From the NCBI RefSeq assembly GCF_004214895.1, contig NZ_CP035952.1, forward strand, positions 124,001 through 188,000: DNA of 64,000 nucleotides, in the 5' to 3' direction. This DNA is from Pseudomonas tructae (GTDB taxonomy: Bacteria; Pseudomonadota; Gammaproteobacteria; Pseudomonadales; Pseudomonadaceae). The position numbers and the translations under genes were made by a program. Each line of letters starts with the position of its first letter. Position 1 is the stretch's first letter. The notes under the pieces were generated by a model. That model had not been told where the DNA came from and ran no database searches. It was given only the letters and a program-made list of their open reading frames with translations. Of the stretch, positions 53,116 through 63,693 are shown in pieces.

Positions 53116-54609
53116 TTACAGCTTGATCCAGGTCGCTTTCAGCTCGGTGTACTTGTCCAGCGCATGCAGCGACTTGTCACGGCCGTTGCCCGACTGCTTG
53201 AAGCCACCGAACGGCGCGGTCATGTCGCCGCCATCATACTGGTTGACCCACACGCTACCGGCACGCAAGGCCTTGGCGGTCAGGTGTGCCTTGGAGATGT
53301 CGGCGGTCCAGACACCGGCAGCCAGGCCGTACGGCGTGTCATTGGCGATGTTGATCGCTTCTTCGGTGGAGTCGAAGGTGATGACCGACAGTACCGGGCC
53401 GAAAATTTCTTCCTGAGCGATCTTCATGGCATTGGTCACGCCGTCGAAGATGGTCGGCTCAACGTAAGTGCCGCCGGTCTCCTCGAGGATCCGCTTGCCA
53501 CCCACCAACAGCTTGGCGCCATCGCTGTGGCCGGCTTCGATGTAGGACAGCACGGTGTTCATCTGCTGGGTGTCGACCAGCGCACCCACGGTGGTGGCAG
53601 GATCGAGCGGATTGCCCGGCTTCCAGGCTTTGAGTGCTTCGAGCACCAGCGGCAGGAATTTGTCCTTGATCGAACGCTCGACCAGCAGGCGCGAACCTGC
53701 GGTGCAGACCTCGCCCTGGTTGAAGGCGATGGCGCTGGCGGCTGCTTCGGCGGCGGCGTTGAGATCCGGGGCGTCAGCAAAGACGATGTTCGGGCTCTTG
53801 CCGCCGGCTTCCAGCCAGACACGCTTCATGTTCGACTCGCCGGCGTAGATCATCAGTTGCTTGGCGATCTTGGTCGAACCGGTGAACACCAGGGTATCGA
53901 CGTCCATGTGCAGGGCCAGGGCCTTGCCGACGGTGTGGCCATAACCTGGCAGCACGTTCAGCACGCCAGCCGGAATGCCGGCTTCGATGGCCAGCTGGGC
54001 GATTCGGATGGCGGTCAGCGGCGATTTTTCCGAAGGCTTGAGTACCACCGAGTTACCGGTCGCCAGGGCCGGGCCGAGTTTCCAGCAGGCCATCAGCAAC
54101 GGGAAGTTCCAGGGCACGATGGCGGCAACCACACCCACCGGTTCGCGGGTCACCAGGCCCAGTTGGTTGTGAGGGGTGGCAGCGACCTCGTCGTAGATCT
54201 TGTCGATCGCTTCACCGTTCCAGCTCAGGGCCTGGGCGGCACCTGGCACGTCGATGTTCAGCGAGTCGCTGATCGGCTTGCCCATGTCCAAGGTTTCCAG
54301 CAGCGCCAGCTCCTCGACGTTCTGCTTGAGCAGGCCGGCGAAACGGATCATGGTGGCTTTACGCTTGGCCGGGGCCAGGCGCGACCAGACGCCGGAGGCG
54401 AAGGTGGCGCGGGCGTTTTCCACAGCGCGCTTGGCATCGGCCTCGTCGCAGCTGGCGATCTGCGCCAGGAGGCGTCCGTCGACCGGGCTGAGGCACTCGA
54501 ACGTCGCGCCGGAGACGGCAGCGGTGTATTCACCATTGATGAAGGCACGGCCTTCGATCTTCAGTTGCTGGGCACGCTGGTCCCAATCCGCACGAGTCAG
54601 GGTGGTCAT
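53116..54609 (-). CDS. Aldehyde dehydrogenase, PuuC/KauB-like
   Basis: A 497-residue NAD(P)-dependent aldehyde dehydrogenase. Motifs: VAAIVPWNFPLLMACWKLGPALATGN, the general base in WLEAGGKSPNIVF, the catalytic cysteine in FNQGEVCTAGSRLLV, and EEIFGPVLSVITF. The sequence resembles PuuC (gamma-glutamyl-gamma-aminobutyraldehyde dehydrogenase) and P. aeruginosa KauB/PauC (PA5312), which oxidises several omega-aminoaldehydes from polyamine and agmatine catabolism. The setting near the PuuB-like oxidase, PauR-like regulator and MocR protein supports this. The start at 54609 follows AGGAGG. It is divergent from the cupin gene, 199 bp apart. Confidence 0.9.
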   Translation of the reverse strand: MTTLTRADWDQRAQQLKIEGRAFINGEYTAAVSGATFECLSPVDGRLLAQIASCDEADAKRAVENARATFASGVWSRLAPAKRKATMIRFAGLLKQNVEELALLETLDMGKPISDSLNIDVPGAAQALSWNGEAIDKIYDEVAATPHNQLGLVTREPVGVVAAIVPWNFPLLMACWKLGPALATGNSVVLKPSEKSPLTAIRIAQLAIEAGIPAGVLNVLPGYGHTVGKALALHMDVDTLVFTGSTKIAKQLMIYAGESNMKRVWLEAGGKSPNIVFADAPDLNAAAEAAASAIAFNQGEVCTAGSRLLVERSIKDKFLPLVLEALKAWKPGNPLDPATTVGALVDTQQMNTVLSYIEAGHSDGAKLLVGGKRILEETGGTYVEPTIFDGVTNAMKIAQEEIFGPVLSVITFDSTEEAINIANDTPYGLAAGVWTADISKAHLTAKALRAGSVWVNQYDGGDMTAPFGGFKQSGNGRDKSLHALDKYTELKATWIKL

Positions 54610-54808
54610 ACGAAACTCCTCCTCTTGTTAAGGTGCAGGGCCGCACGAGAGTTTGACGGCACTGTCGAAAATTCTGGCTGGGCGACACAGGCGCACAGGC
54701 ACCTGTCACCCTAAACCACCGGCACCCTAATTTTCAATATATTTGACAGAATCACAACAAACACCTACTGATGTTCATTTTATTAAACAACAAAAAGGGG
54801 ACCCGACC

Positions 54809-55168
54809 ATGAACATTACCCAGATCATCGACTTCGCCCAGGTGCTGACCGAAGCGGAACGCTATCGCCCCGCCGCAGAAAAGGTACTCAAGGGCGATCC
54901 CGAACAGGCGGTTTACAACCATTACTCCAGCCCATGCTCGCAGTTTCATGCGGGCGTCTGGGAAGGTGCCGTCGGGCAATGGACCGTCAATTACACCGAA
55001 CATGAGTACTGCGAGATCGTTCAAGGCGTCTCGGTGCTGCGTGATGAAAAAGGCGGTGCGAAAACCCTGCGCGCTGGCGACCGCTTCGTCATTCCAGCGG
55101 GATTCAAGGGCACCTGGGAAGTGCTGGAGCCGTGCCGCAAGATCTATGTGATGTTTGAGCAGCAATAA
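54809..55168 (+). CDS. Cupin-domain protein (DUF861-like)
   Basis: A 119-residue small cupin starting at 54809 (MNITQIIDFAQVLTEAERYRPAAEKV), with AAAAAGGGG upstream. The cupin barrel covers about 45-115: WEGAVGQWTVNYTEHEYCEIVQGVSVLRDEKGGAKTLRAGDRFVIPAGFKGTWEVLEPCRKIYVMFE, with the DUF861/(S)-ureidoglycine-type EHEYCEIVQG motif. No enzymatic role can be assigned; related proteins are sugar- or ureide-binding. It lies 83 bp upstream of the I78 gene in the same direction and opposite the aldehyde dehydrogenase, so it may be amine-responsive. Confidence 0.82.
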   Translation: MNITQIIDFAQVLTEAERYRPAAEKVLKGDPEQAVYNHYSSPCSQFHAGVWEGAVGQWTVNYTEHEYCEIVQGVSVLRDEKGGAKTLRAGDRFVIPAGFKGTWEVLEPCRKIYVMFEQQ

Positions 55169-55251
55169 ATAGCTACCACTTGGACGGGGCTGATCCAACC
55201 GAGCATGGCGCTGCCCAACCGGGCATTCAATCAATCGAAGGAAGCAACGCC

Positions 55252-55455
55252 ATGACTAACGAAGAAGTTCTGCAACAGATCAATCACCTGGTCGGCACCC
55301 ACTATGTGCCTAGCGCCAAGGCCTACATCAGTGAGCTGACTGGCCGCGCTCGCGTGGTCGGTGCCGGTGAATTTTCCACCCGCGAATACGATCCAAGCCG
55401 TATCCATGTCATCGCCAACGATAACGGCATCATCCAGTCGTTCCATTTCAGCTGA
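55252..55455 (+). CDS. I78-family peptidase inhibitor-like small protein
   Basis: A 67-residue protein with a potato-inhibitor-I-like (I78) core: GTHYVPSAKAYISELTGRARVVGAGEFSTREYDPSRIHVIANDNGIIQSFHFS. The last segment (YDPSRIHVIANDNGIIQ) is the family hallmark. Members block serine proteases or, in many bacteria, have no known target. There is no export signal at the ATG at 55252, so this copy appears cytoplasmic. An AAGGAAG precedes it. A strong terminator follows. Confidence 0.8.
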   Translation: MTNEEVLQQINHLVGTHYVPSAKAYISELTGRARVVGAGEFSTREYDPSRIHVIANDNGIIQSFHFS

Positions 55456-55470
55456 TTACATGGCGACATA

Positions 55471-55506
55471 AAAAAGGGCCCGTATCCTGAGATACGGGCC
55501 CTTTTT
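55471..55506. terminator. Strong bidirectional terminator between I78 gene and rpmG
   Basis: A 16-bp perfect inverted repeat (AAAAAGGGCCCGTATC at 55471-55486 with 55491-55506) and a 4-base loop CTGA, T-rich in both directions. It ends the cupin-I78 transcript and the rpmB-rpmG transcript. Confidence 0.95.
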
Positions 55507-55522
55507 TCGTCAGCCGGATCAA

Positions 55523-55678
55523 TTACTTGATCTTGGCTTCCTTGTAGATCACGTGCTTGCGAACAACCGGATCGAATTTTTTGATTTCGATTTTGTCCGG
55601 AGTGGTGCGCTTGTTCTTGTCGGTGGTGTAGAAGTGGCCGGTATTAGCGGTCGACACCAGACGGATCAATTCACGCAT
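55523..55678 (-). CDS. rpmG: 50S ribosomal protein L33
   Basis: A 51-residue ribosomal protein of the large subunit, too short for the usual ORF cut-off but clear on translation: [19 protein letters not shown] then [20 protein letters not shown] and [12 protein letters not shown]. It has no cysteine, so it is the zinc-independent (C-) form of L33. The ATG at 55678 follows GGGAGAG, 11 bp after the rpmB stop, so rpmB and rpmG are cotranscribed leftward and end at the strong terminator. Confidence 0.97.
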   Translation of the reverse strand: MRELIRLVSTANTGHFYTTDKNKRTTPDKIEIKKFDPVVRKHVIYKEAKIK

Positions 55679-55689
55679 GATTCTCTCCC

Positions 55690-55926
55690 TTAGACCTTAG
55701 CGCCGTTACGGCGAATGTCGACCAGAACGGCATCGATGCCGCGCTTGTCGATGATGCGCATGCCTTTGGCAGAGACGCGCAGACGCACGAAACGCTTCTC
55801 GGACTCGACCCAGAAGCGATGATGCTGCAGGTTCGGCAGGAAACGACGACGGGTTTTGTTATTCGCGTGGGAAATGTTATTCCCGGTTACCGGACCCTTA
55901 CCGGTAACTTGACAGACTCTCGACAT
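55690..55926 (-). CDS. rpmB: 50S ribosomal protein L28
   Basis: A 78-residue large-subunit protein: [68 protein letters not shown], a standard L28. It lies 11 bp upstream of rpmG in the conserved rpmB-rpmG operon. The ribosome site GAGGG precedes the ATG. Zinc-binding cysteines are reduced to one, as usual in Pseudomonas. Confidence 0.97.
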   Translation of the reverse strand: MSRVCQVTGKGPVTGNNISHANNKTRRRFLPNLQHHRFWVESEKRFVRLRVSAKGMRIIDKRGIDAVLVDIRRNGAKV

Positions 55927-56288
55927 GCCTCAGCCCTCTAAAACCACATGCCCAACCCGGCATGGGTTGGCCGCTTAATCTCTCAGTCTTTGGCGCCAGG
56001 CGCCGTGTTTCTTCAGGGTCTTATCGACTCGATCAGCAAATGCGACAAGCCGAGCCCCTAGAAAAGAGCGCTGCTTTATACCAGAAAGACCAGAGCACAA
56101 CAACAGAAGATGTGCTTTGACATGCTGTTCGATACGCCGGAGCAGCATAACCACTGGCCCGGCAAGCTGTCGACCGCTCGTCGCCAGGCTGCTAAAAAAG
56201 GAGATGGTCATTTGCCTCCCGGCACACTAGGGTAGGACTTTTCCAGACTGCACTGGCAGATGGGCCACCGATCAGCCAAGGAATCCCC
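55927..56288. other. Intergenic region between rpmB and the peptide-binding protein gene
   Basis: A 362-bp divergent gap. It must contain the rpmB promoter on the minus strand and the promoter of the substrate-binding protein gene, whose ribosome site AAGGA is at about 56278. Short open frames here (for example 55975-56211, minus) have no convincing start or family likeness. I see no RNA gene or repeat in it. Confidence 0.35.
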
Positions 56289-57878
56289 ATGCGTGCTGCC
56301 GTTTTACCCCTGTTGTTCGCCACCCTGCTCGGCCCGGCTTTCGCCCAGGCGGCTGCGCTGAGCGTGTGCACAGAAGCCAGCCCCGAAGGTTTCGATGTGG
56401 TCCAGTACAACTCACTGACCACCACCAATGCCTCGGCCGACGTGCTGATGAACCGCCTGGTCGAGTTCGACGCGCGCCAGGGCCAGGTGGTGCCGGGCCT
56501 GGCCGAAAGCTGGACGGTGTCGCCGGACGGCCTGATCTACCAGTTCAAGTTGCGCACGGGGGTTAAATTCCACAGCACCGGCTACTTCAAGCCCACTCGC
56601 ACCCTGGACGCCGACGACGTGCTGTTCAGCTTCCAGCGCATGCTCTACCCCGCGCACTCCTGGCACAAAATCGCCCAGAGTGGCTACCCGCACGCCCAAT
56701 CGCTGCAGCTGCCCAGCCTGATCAAGCAGATCGATGCGCTGGACCCGCTGACCGTGCGCTTTACCCTCGACCACCCCGACGCCACCTTCCTGGCCACCCT
56801 GAGCATGGGCTTTGCCTCGATATACTCCGCCGAGTATGCCGACCAGCTGCTCAAGGCCGGCACCCCGGAAAAACTCAACAGCCAGCCGATCGGTACCGGG
56901 CCGTTTGTGTTCAGTCGTTTCCAGAAAGACGCGGTGATCCGCTACCGAGCCAACCCGGACTACTTTGCCGGCAAGCCGGGTGTCGATCCGTTGATCTTCG
57001 CCATCACTCCCGATGCCAACGTGCGCCTGCAGAAACTCAAGCGCAACGAATGCCAGATCGCCCTGTCGCCCAAGCCCCTGGACATCGCCGCCGCGAGTGA
57101 AGATTCGGCTCTGAAGGTAGAAAAGACTGAAGCCTTCATGACTGCATTCGTCGCTATTAATAGCCTGCATGCACCGCTGGACAAGCCTGAGATTCGTCAG
57201 GCCATCAACCTGGCATTCGACAAGGCCAGCTACCTCAAAGCGGTGTTTGAAGATACCGCTGTGGCGGCCAACGGCCCTTACCCGCCCAACACCTGGAGCT
57301 ACGCCAAGGACCTGCCCGGCTACCCGACCGACCTCGATAAAGCCCGGGCGCTGCTGGCCAAGGCCGGCCTCAAAGACGGCTTTAACACCACAATCTGGAC
57401 CCGCCCGCAAGGCAGCCTGCTCAACCCCAACCCCAGCCTCGGTGCGCAATTGCTGCAGGCCGACCTGGGCAAGATCGGCATCAAGGCCGAGATCCGCGTG
57501 ATCGAATGGGGCGAGCTGATTCGCCGGGCCAAGGCTGGCGAGCATGACCTGCTGTTCATGGGCTGGGCCGGCGACAACGGCGACCCGGACAACTTCCTCA
57601 GCCCGCAGTTTTCCTGCGCGGCGGTCAAGTCCGGGACCAACTTCGCCCGCTACTGCGATCAGCGTCTGGACCAGTTGATCAGCGCCGGCAAGACCACCAC
57701 CGACCAGAGCGTGCGCAGCCGCCTGTACCAGCAGGCCCAGACGCTGATCCAGCAACAGGCCTTGTGGCTGCCCCTGGCCCACCCGACTGCCGCCGTGTTG
57801 ACGCGCAAGGATGTCGAGGGTTATCAGGTCAGCCCGTTCGGTCGCCAGGACTTTGCCGGGGTCCGCACCTCGCGCTAG
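56289..57878 (+). CDS. Periplasmic peptide/oligopeptide-binding protein (SBP family 5), orphan
   Basis: A 529-residue ABC substrate-binding protein with signal peptide MRAAVLPLLFATLLGPAFAQA. The family 5 pattern is visible: LSVCTEASPEGFDVVQYNSLTTTNASADVLMNRLVEFD, the hinge-lobe segment GTGPFVFSRFQKDAVIRYRANPDYFAGKPG, and LFMGWAGDNGDPDNFLSPQFSC. It resembles dipeptide- or SapA-type binding proteins. No permease or ATPase gene is adjacent, so it would rely on a transporter encoded elsewhere. Its TAG stop (57876-57878) coincides with the left end of the inverted-repeat element at 57875-57949. Confidence 0.9.
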   Translation: MRAAVLPLLFATLLGPAFAQAAALSVCTEASPEGFDVVQYNSLTTTNASADVLMNRLVEFDARQGQVVPGLAESWTVSPDGLIYQFKLRTGVKFHSTGYFKPTRTLDADDVLFSFQRMLYPAHSWHKIAQSGYPHAQSLQLPSLIKQIDALDPLTVRFTLDHPDATFLATLSMGFASIYSAEYADQLLKAGTPEKLNSQPIGTGPFVFSRFQKDAVIRYRANPDYFAGKPGVDPLIFAITPDANVRLQKLKRNECQIALSPKPLDIAAASEDSALKVEKTEAFMTAFVAINSLHAPLDKPEIRQAINLAFDKASYLKAVFEDTAVAANGPYPPNTWSYAKDLPGYPTDLDKARALLAKAGLKDGFNTTIWTRPQGSLLNPNPSLGAQLLQADLGKIGIKAEIRVIEWGELIRRAKAGEHDLLFMGWAGDNGDPDNFLSPQFSCAAVKSGTNFARYCDQRLDQLISAGKTTTDQSVRSRLYQQAQTLIQQQALWLPLAHPTAAVLTRKDVEGYQVSPFGRQDFAGVRTSR

Positions 57879-57949
57879 TGTCCTGTCTCAGAAGTACGTT
57901 CTCTTTTGACGTCAAAAGTGAACAGCCTATTTCTGAGACAGGACACTAG
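57875..57949. mobile_element. Miniature inverted-repeat element in the shared CTAG stop of two convergent genes
   Basis: A perfect 19-bp inverted repeat, CTAGTGTCCTGTCTCAGAA (57875-57893) and its complement (57931-57949), surrounds a 37-bp centre containing a second palindrome, CTTTTGACGTCAAAAG (57903-57918). CTAG stands at both ends. If TA was duplicated, the inserted unit is about 69 bp (GTGTCC...GGACAC) flanked by TA, as for IS630/Tc1-mariner-type elements that target TA within CTAG. The left CTAG gives the stop of the peptide-binding protein and the right one the stop of radC. It has no coding capacity. It could equally be read as a large bidirectional terminator hairpin, but the TA duplication and perfect repeats favour insertion. 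Confidence 0.55.
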
Positions 57950-58620
57950 AGCCAGCCGTGCTCGGCCATCGACAGCGGTTCGCCATCACCGATGACGAAA
58001 TGGTCGAGTACGCGCACTTCGATCATGTCCAGCGCCTTGGTCAGGCGCCGGGTCAGCGAAAGGTCTGCATCGCTGGGCTCGCTCACCCCCGAGGGATGAT
58101 TGTGGCAGAGGATCAACGCCGCAGCGTTGTGTACCAAGGCACGCTTGATGACCTGCCGCGGATAGACACTGGTGCTGTTGATCGAGCCCTGAAACAGCGC
58201 CTCGAACGCCAGCACCCGGTGCTTGCTGTCGAGGAACAGGCAGCCAAATACTTCGTGCGGTTCGTGGCGCAGACGAGCCTTGAGGTAGTCCTTGACCGCC
58301 TGCGGGCTCTGCAAGGCTGAATCACGCCGCAGACGTTCAGCCAGGTGGCGCCGGGACATTTCCAGTACAGCCTGCAACTGGGCGAACTTGGCCGGCCCCA
58401 GCCCAAGCTCACCATTGAAGCTGCGGCTGTCAGCCTCAAGCAAGCCACGCAGGCCACCGAAGCGCCCGAGCAAATGCCTGGCCAGGTCGACCGCGCTACA
58501 CCCACGCACGCCGGTGCGCAAAAAGATCGCCAACAGCTCGGCATCCGAAAGGCTACCCGCCCCGCGTTGCAGCAGTTTTTCTCGCGGCCGCTCGGCCGCA
58601 GGCCAATCCCTGATACTCAT
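57946..58620 (-). CDS. radC: RadC/YsxB-family JAB-domain protein
   Basis: A 224-residue RadC protein: an N-terminal helix-hairpin-helix-like region (about 25-100, with [23 protein letters not shown] and [15 protein letters not shown]) and a C-terminal JAB1/MPN metalloprotease-like domain with the JAMM motif [19 protein letters not shown] and VIGDGEP. The name derives from a mapping error for radiation repair; its true role is unknown. The ATG at 58620 is close to an AGGGAAT. Its TAG stop lies in the right end of the inverted-repeat element. It is divergent from coaBC. Confidence 0.95.
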   Translation of the reverse strand: MSIRDWPAAERPREKLLQRGAGSLSDAELLAIFLRTGVRGCSAVDLARHLLGRFGGLRGLLEADSRSFNGELGLGPAKFAQLQAVLEMSRRHLAERLRRDSALQSPQAVKDYLKARLRHEPHEVFGCLFLDSKHRVLAFEALFQGSINSTSVYPRQVIKRALVHNAAALILCHNHPSGVSEPSDADLSLTRRLTKALDMIEVRVLDHFVIGDGEPLSMAEHGWL

Positions 58621-58755
58621 GACAATTCCCTCCGTCTTTCGGTTACTGCTCCTGTGTTTGAGCCCTGTGCTACATTAGCCGCTCATTTTTACGCGGCGAA
58701 CCGGCCTGGGGAGGCGTCGTCGCCGCGTGTAATCACTGAGCAAAAAGGCAAGCCT

Positions 58756-59964
58756 ATGCAGCGGCTGTATCGGAAGCGCATCGTTCTCGGCGTCGGCGGC
58801 GGCATTGCCGCCTACAAGAGTGCCGAGCTGGTTCGCCGACTCCTGGAACACGGCGCCCAAGTGCGCGTCGTCATGACCCGCGGCGGGGCTGAGTTCATCA
58901 CCCCGCTGACCATGCAGGCCCTGTCCGGGCACCCGGTGCACATGGACCTATTGGACCCTGCTGCCGAAGCGGCGATGGGCCATATCGAGCTGGCCAAGTG
59001 GGCCGACCTGGTGCTGATCGCCCCAGCCACCGCCGACCTGCTCGCGCGCCTGGCCCAAGGTGTAGCCGACGACCTGCTGACCACCCTGGTGCTGGCCACC
59101 GACGCCACCGTGGCCGTGGCCCCGGCGATGAACCAGGCGATGTGGCGCGACCCGGCCACCCAGGCCAACCTTGAGCTGTTGCAAAGCCGCGACATTCAGG
59201 TGTTCGGCCCGGCCTCCGGCAGCCAGGCCTGTGGCGACGTGGGCCTGGGCCGCATGCTCGAAGCCACTGACCTGGCCTGGTGCGCCGCCGAGACCTTCAA
59301 GCGCGAGTCGCTGACCGGCAAGCACGTGCTGATTACTGCCGGCCCGACCCAGGAAAACATCGACCCGGTGCGCTACATCACCAACCACAGCTCCGGGAAA
59401 ATGGGCTTTGCCCTCGCTGAAGCGGCGGTGGAAGCCGGCGCCAAGGTAACCCTGGTCACTGGCCCGGTGAGCCTGCCAACGCCCGATCGCGTTACCCGCA
59501 TCGACGTGGTGAGCGCTCGCGACATGCTCGCTGCCTGTGAAGCCGCCATCCCTTGCGATGTATTTATCGCCTCGGCTGCGGTCGCAGACTACCGTCCAGA
59601 GGTTGTCGCCCCGCAAAAACTCAAGAAAGACCCTACGACAGGTGATGGCCTGCTGCTGCAGATGGTCCGCAACCCGGACATTCTTGCCAGCATCGCCACT
59701 CGTCCTGATCGCCCGTTCAGCGTCGGCTTTGCCGCCGAGACCGAACACCTGCTCGATTACGCCGCGCGCAAGCTCAAGGACAAGAACCTCGACCTGATTG
59801 TCGCCAACGATGTGGCCAACCCCAGCATCGGCTTCAATAGCGAAGAGAACGCCTGCAGCGTCATCGACCGTAAACTTCACGCAACTGTTTTCGCCCAGAC
59901 CAGCAAGGGCAAGATCGCCCGCCAACTGGTAGCTTTCATCGCCGAACGTCTCAACCAGGTTTAA
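58756..59964 (+). CDS. coaBC: Bifunctional phosphopantothenoylcysteine decarboxylase/synthase
   Basis: Two steps of coenzyme A synthesis in one protein of 402 residues. The N-terminal CoaC flavoprotein half (about 1-185) has GVGGGIAAYKSAELVRRLLEHG, the catalytic His in AAMGHIELAKWADLVLIAPATAD, PAMNQAMW and the cysteine of ACGDVGLGRM. The C-terminal CoaB half (about 190-402) has LITAGPTQENIDPVRYITNHSSGKMG, KLKKDPTTGDG and GFAAET. The start at 58756 is the conserved MQRLYRKRIVLGVGG. It is followed by dut after 6 bp, the usual coaBC-dut order. Confidence 0.97.
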   Translation: MQRLYRKRIVLGVGGGIAAYKSAELVRRLLEHGAQVRVVMTRGGAEFITPLTMQALSGHPVHMDLLDPAAEAAMGHIELAKWADLVLIAPATADLLARLAQGVADDLLTTLVLATDATVAVAPAMNQAMWRDPATQANLELLQSRDIQVFGPASGSQACGDVGLGRMLEATDLAWCAAETFKRESLTGKHVLITAGPTQENIDPVRYITNHSSGKMGFALAEAAVEAGAKVTLVTGPVSLPTPDRVTRIDVVSARDMLAACEAAIPCDVFIASAAVADYRPEVVAPQKLKKDPTTGDGLLLQMVRNPDILASIATRPDRPFSVGFAAETEHLLDYAARKLKDKNLDLIVANDVANPSIGFNSEENACSVIDRKLHATVFAQTSKGKIARQLVAFIAERLNQV

Positions 59965-59970
59965 TTTCGC

Positions 59971-60426
59971 ATGCACGCTCTACAAGCCAAGATTCTCGAT
60001 CCACGCATCGGTAGCGACTTTCCGCTGCCACAGTACGCCACCCCCGGCTCGGCCGGCCTCGACCTGCGCGCCATGCTCAAGGAGGACACCGTCCTCGAGC
60101 CAGGCCAGACCCTGCTGATCCCTACCGGCCTGTCGGTTTACATCGGTGATCCGGGCTTGGCCGCGCTGATCCTGCCGCGCTCGGGCCTGGGCCACAAACA
60201 CGGTATCGTCCTTGGCAACCTGGTCGGCTTGATCGACTCCGACTATCAGGGCGAACTGATGGTCTCCTGTTGGAACCGTGGCCAGACGCCATTCACCATC
60301 GCCATTGGCGAGCGCATCGCACAGCTGGTGCTGGTGCCGGTGGTGCAGGCGCATTTCGACATCGTCGAAGCCTTCGATGAAAGCCAGCGTGGCGCTGGCG
60401 GCTTTGGTCATTCCGGCAGCCATTGA
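59971..60426 (+). CDS. dut: dUTP diphosphatase
   Basis: Trimeric dUTPase that hydrolyses dUTP to dUMP and keeps uracil out of DNA. The 151-residue protein shows the five motifs: motif [12 protein letters not shown], motif [17 protein letters not shown], motif [22 protein letters not shown] (catalytic Asp), motif [14 protein letters not shown], and motif [13 protein letters not shown]. Coupled to coaBC (6-bp gap) and followed by algC about 112 bp later. Confidence 0.98.
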   Translation: MHALQAKILDPRIGSDFPLPQYATPGSAGLDLRAMLKEDTVLEPGQTLLIPTGLSVYIGDPGLAALILPRSGLGHKHGIVLGNLVGLIDSDYQGELMVSCWNRGQTPFTIAIGERIAQLVLVPVVQAHFDIVEAFDESQRGAGGFGHSGSH

Positions 60427-60538
60427 TCCATCGGTTGCCCAGCGTGAGCCAAGGATGGCGAACTCTCTGGCGAAATGGCCGTCAAAGCGTTCAGTTTGAG
60501 CCTGCCCTGCACGCCCTCTAAATTGGAGCTCCCCAGAG

Positions 60539-62874
<2,336 letters not shown>

Positions 62875-62878
62875 ACCT

Positions 62879-62929
62879 TTCGCGGGGCAAGCCCGCTCCC
62901 ACACTGTGGGTGCGGGCTTGCCCCGCGAT
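62879..62929. repeat. REP palindrome (copy 8)
   Basis: Inverted REP pair starting 5 bp after the argB stop; one arm has the change CCCACAC-CTG to a shorter spacer. It is followed immediately by the intrinsic terminator at 62937-62968. Confidence 0.92.
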
Positions 62930-62936
62930 CAGGCAC

Positions 62937-62968
62937 AAAAAAGGCGACCCCAGGGTCGCCTTTTTTTT
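62937..62968. terminator. Bidirectional terminator between argB and pyrE
   Basis: Stem AAAAAAGGCGACCC pairing with GGGTCGCC plus a T-run, with a 2-base spacer. It has A on one side and eight T on the other, so it serves the convergent argB and pyrE transcripts. Confidence 0.93.
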
Positions 62969-62971
62969 GCC

Positions 62972-63613
62972 TCAGATCCCGTACTGCGCCCGGTAGGCCT
63001 CGACAGCCGGCAAGTGCTGCTTGAGTGCCGGGTCATCGGCGAGGAACTCCAGCACCTGGTTCAGCGAGACGATGCTCACCACCGGAATGCCGAAGTCACG
63101 CTCAACCTCCTGGATGGCCGACAGCTCGCCGTTGCCGCGCTCCTGGCGGTTCAGCGCGATCAGTACGCCGGCAGCCTTGGCTTGCTGGCCCTGGATGATC
63201 TGCATGACTTCGCGGATCGCCGTGCCAGCAGTGATCACGTCGTCGATGATCAGAACGTCGCCGGTCAGCGCTGCGCCGACCAGGCTGCCGCCTTCACCGT
63301 GGGCCTTGGCCTCTTTGCGGTTGAAGCACCACGGCAGGTCGAGGTCATGGTGTTCGGCCAGGGCCACGGCAGTGGCCGCCGCCAGGGGGATACCCTTGTA
63401 GGCCGGGCCGAACAGCACGTCGAAGGAGATCTTGCTGTCGACGATCGCCGCAGCATAGAAACGCCCGAGCTGAGCCAGGGCCGAACCGCTGTTGAACAGG
63501 CCGGCATTGAAAAAGTACGGGCTGGTGCGCCCGGACTTGAGGGTGAATTCACCGAAGCGCAGAACCCCGCGGTCGATGGCAAAACGAATGAAGTCGCGCT
63601 GATACGGCTGCAT
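62972..63613 (-). CDS. pyrE: Orotate phosphoribosyltransferase
   Basis: Converts orotate and PRPP to orotidine monophosphate in pyrimidine synthesis. The 213-residue protein has the PRPP motif [22 protein letters not shown], the substrate loop [18 protein letters not shown], and the N-terminal [21 protein letters not shown]. Standard length for PyrE. It is transcribed alone, divergent from crc with an 80-bp intergenic stretch. Confidence 0.98.
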   Translation of the reverse strand: MQPYQRDFIRFAIDRGVLRFGEFTLKSGRTSPYFFNAGLFNSGSALAQLGRFYAAAIVDSKISFDVLFGPAYKGIPLAAATAVALAEHHDLDLPWCFNRKEAKAHGEGGSLVGAALTGDVLIIDDVITAGTAIREVMQIIQGQQAKAAGVLIALNRQERGNGELSAIQEVERDFGIPVVSIVSLNQVLEFLADDPALKQHLPAVEAYRAQYGI

Positions 63614-63693
63614 GAGGAGTCCCGGATACCACGGATTTAGCTAATTGAGTACAGCTCGGGTATCATACACGCACGAGATTTTTGGGGCCATTT

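Noticed and set aside
53077..54714. A 545-codon plus-strand frame opposite the aldehyde dehydrogenase
   Set aside because: It is fully antisense to a clear aldehyde dehydrogenase and begins within the REP palindrome.
55523..55678. L33 without cysteines as a broken gene
   Set aside because: The zinc-independent form of L33 is a normal variant, and the frame, length and ribosome site are intact.
58345..59964. A 539-residue coaBC starting upstream inside radC
   Set aside because: The extension is antisense to radC. The conserved coaBC N-terminus begins at 58756.
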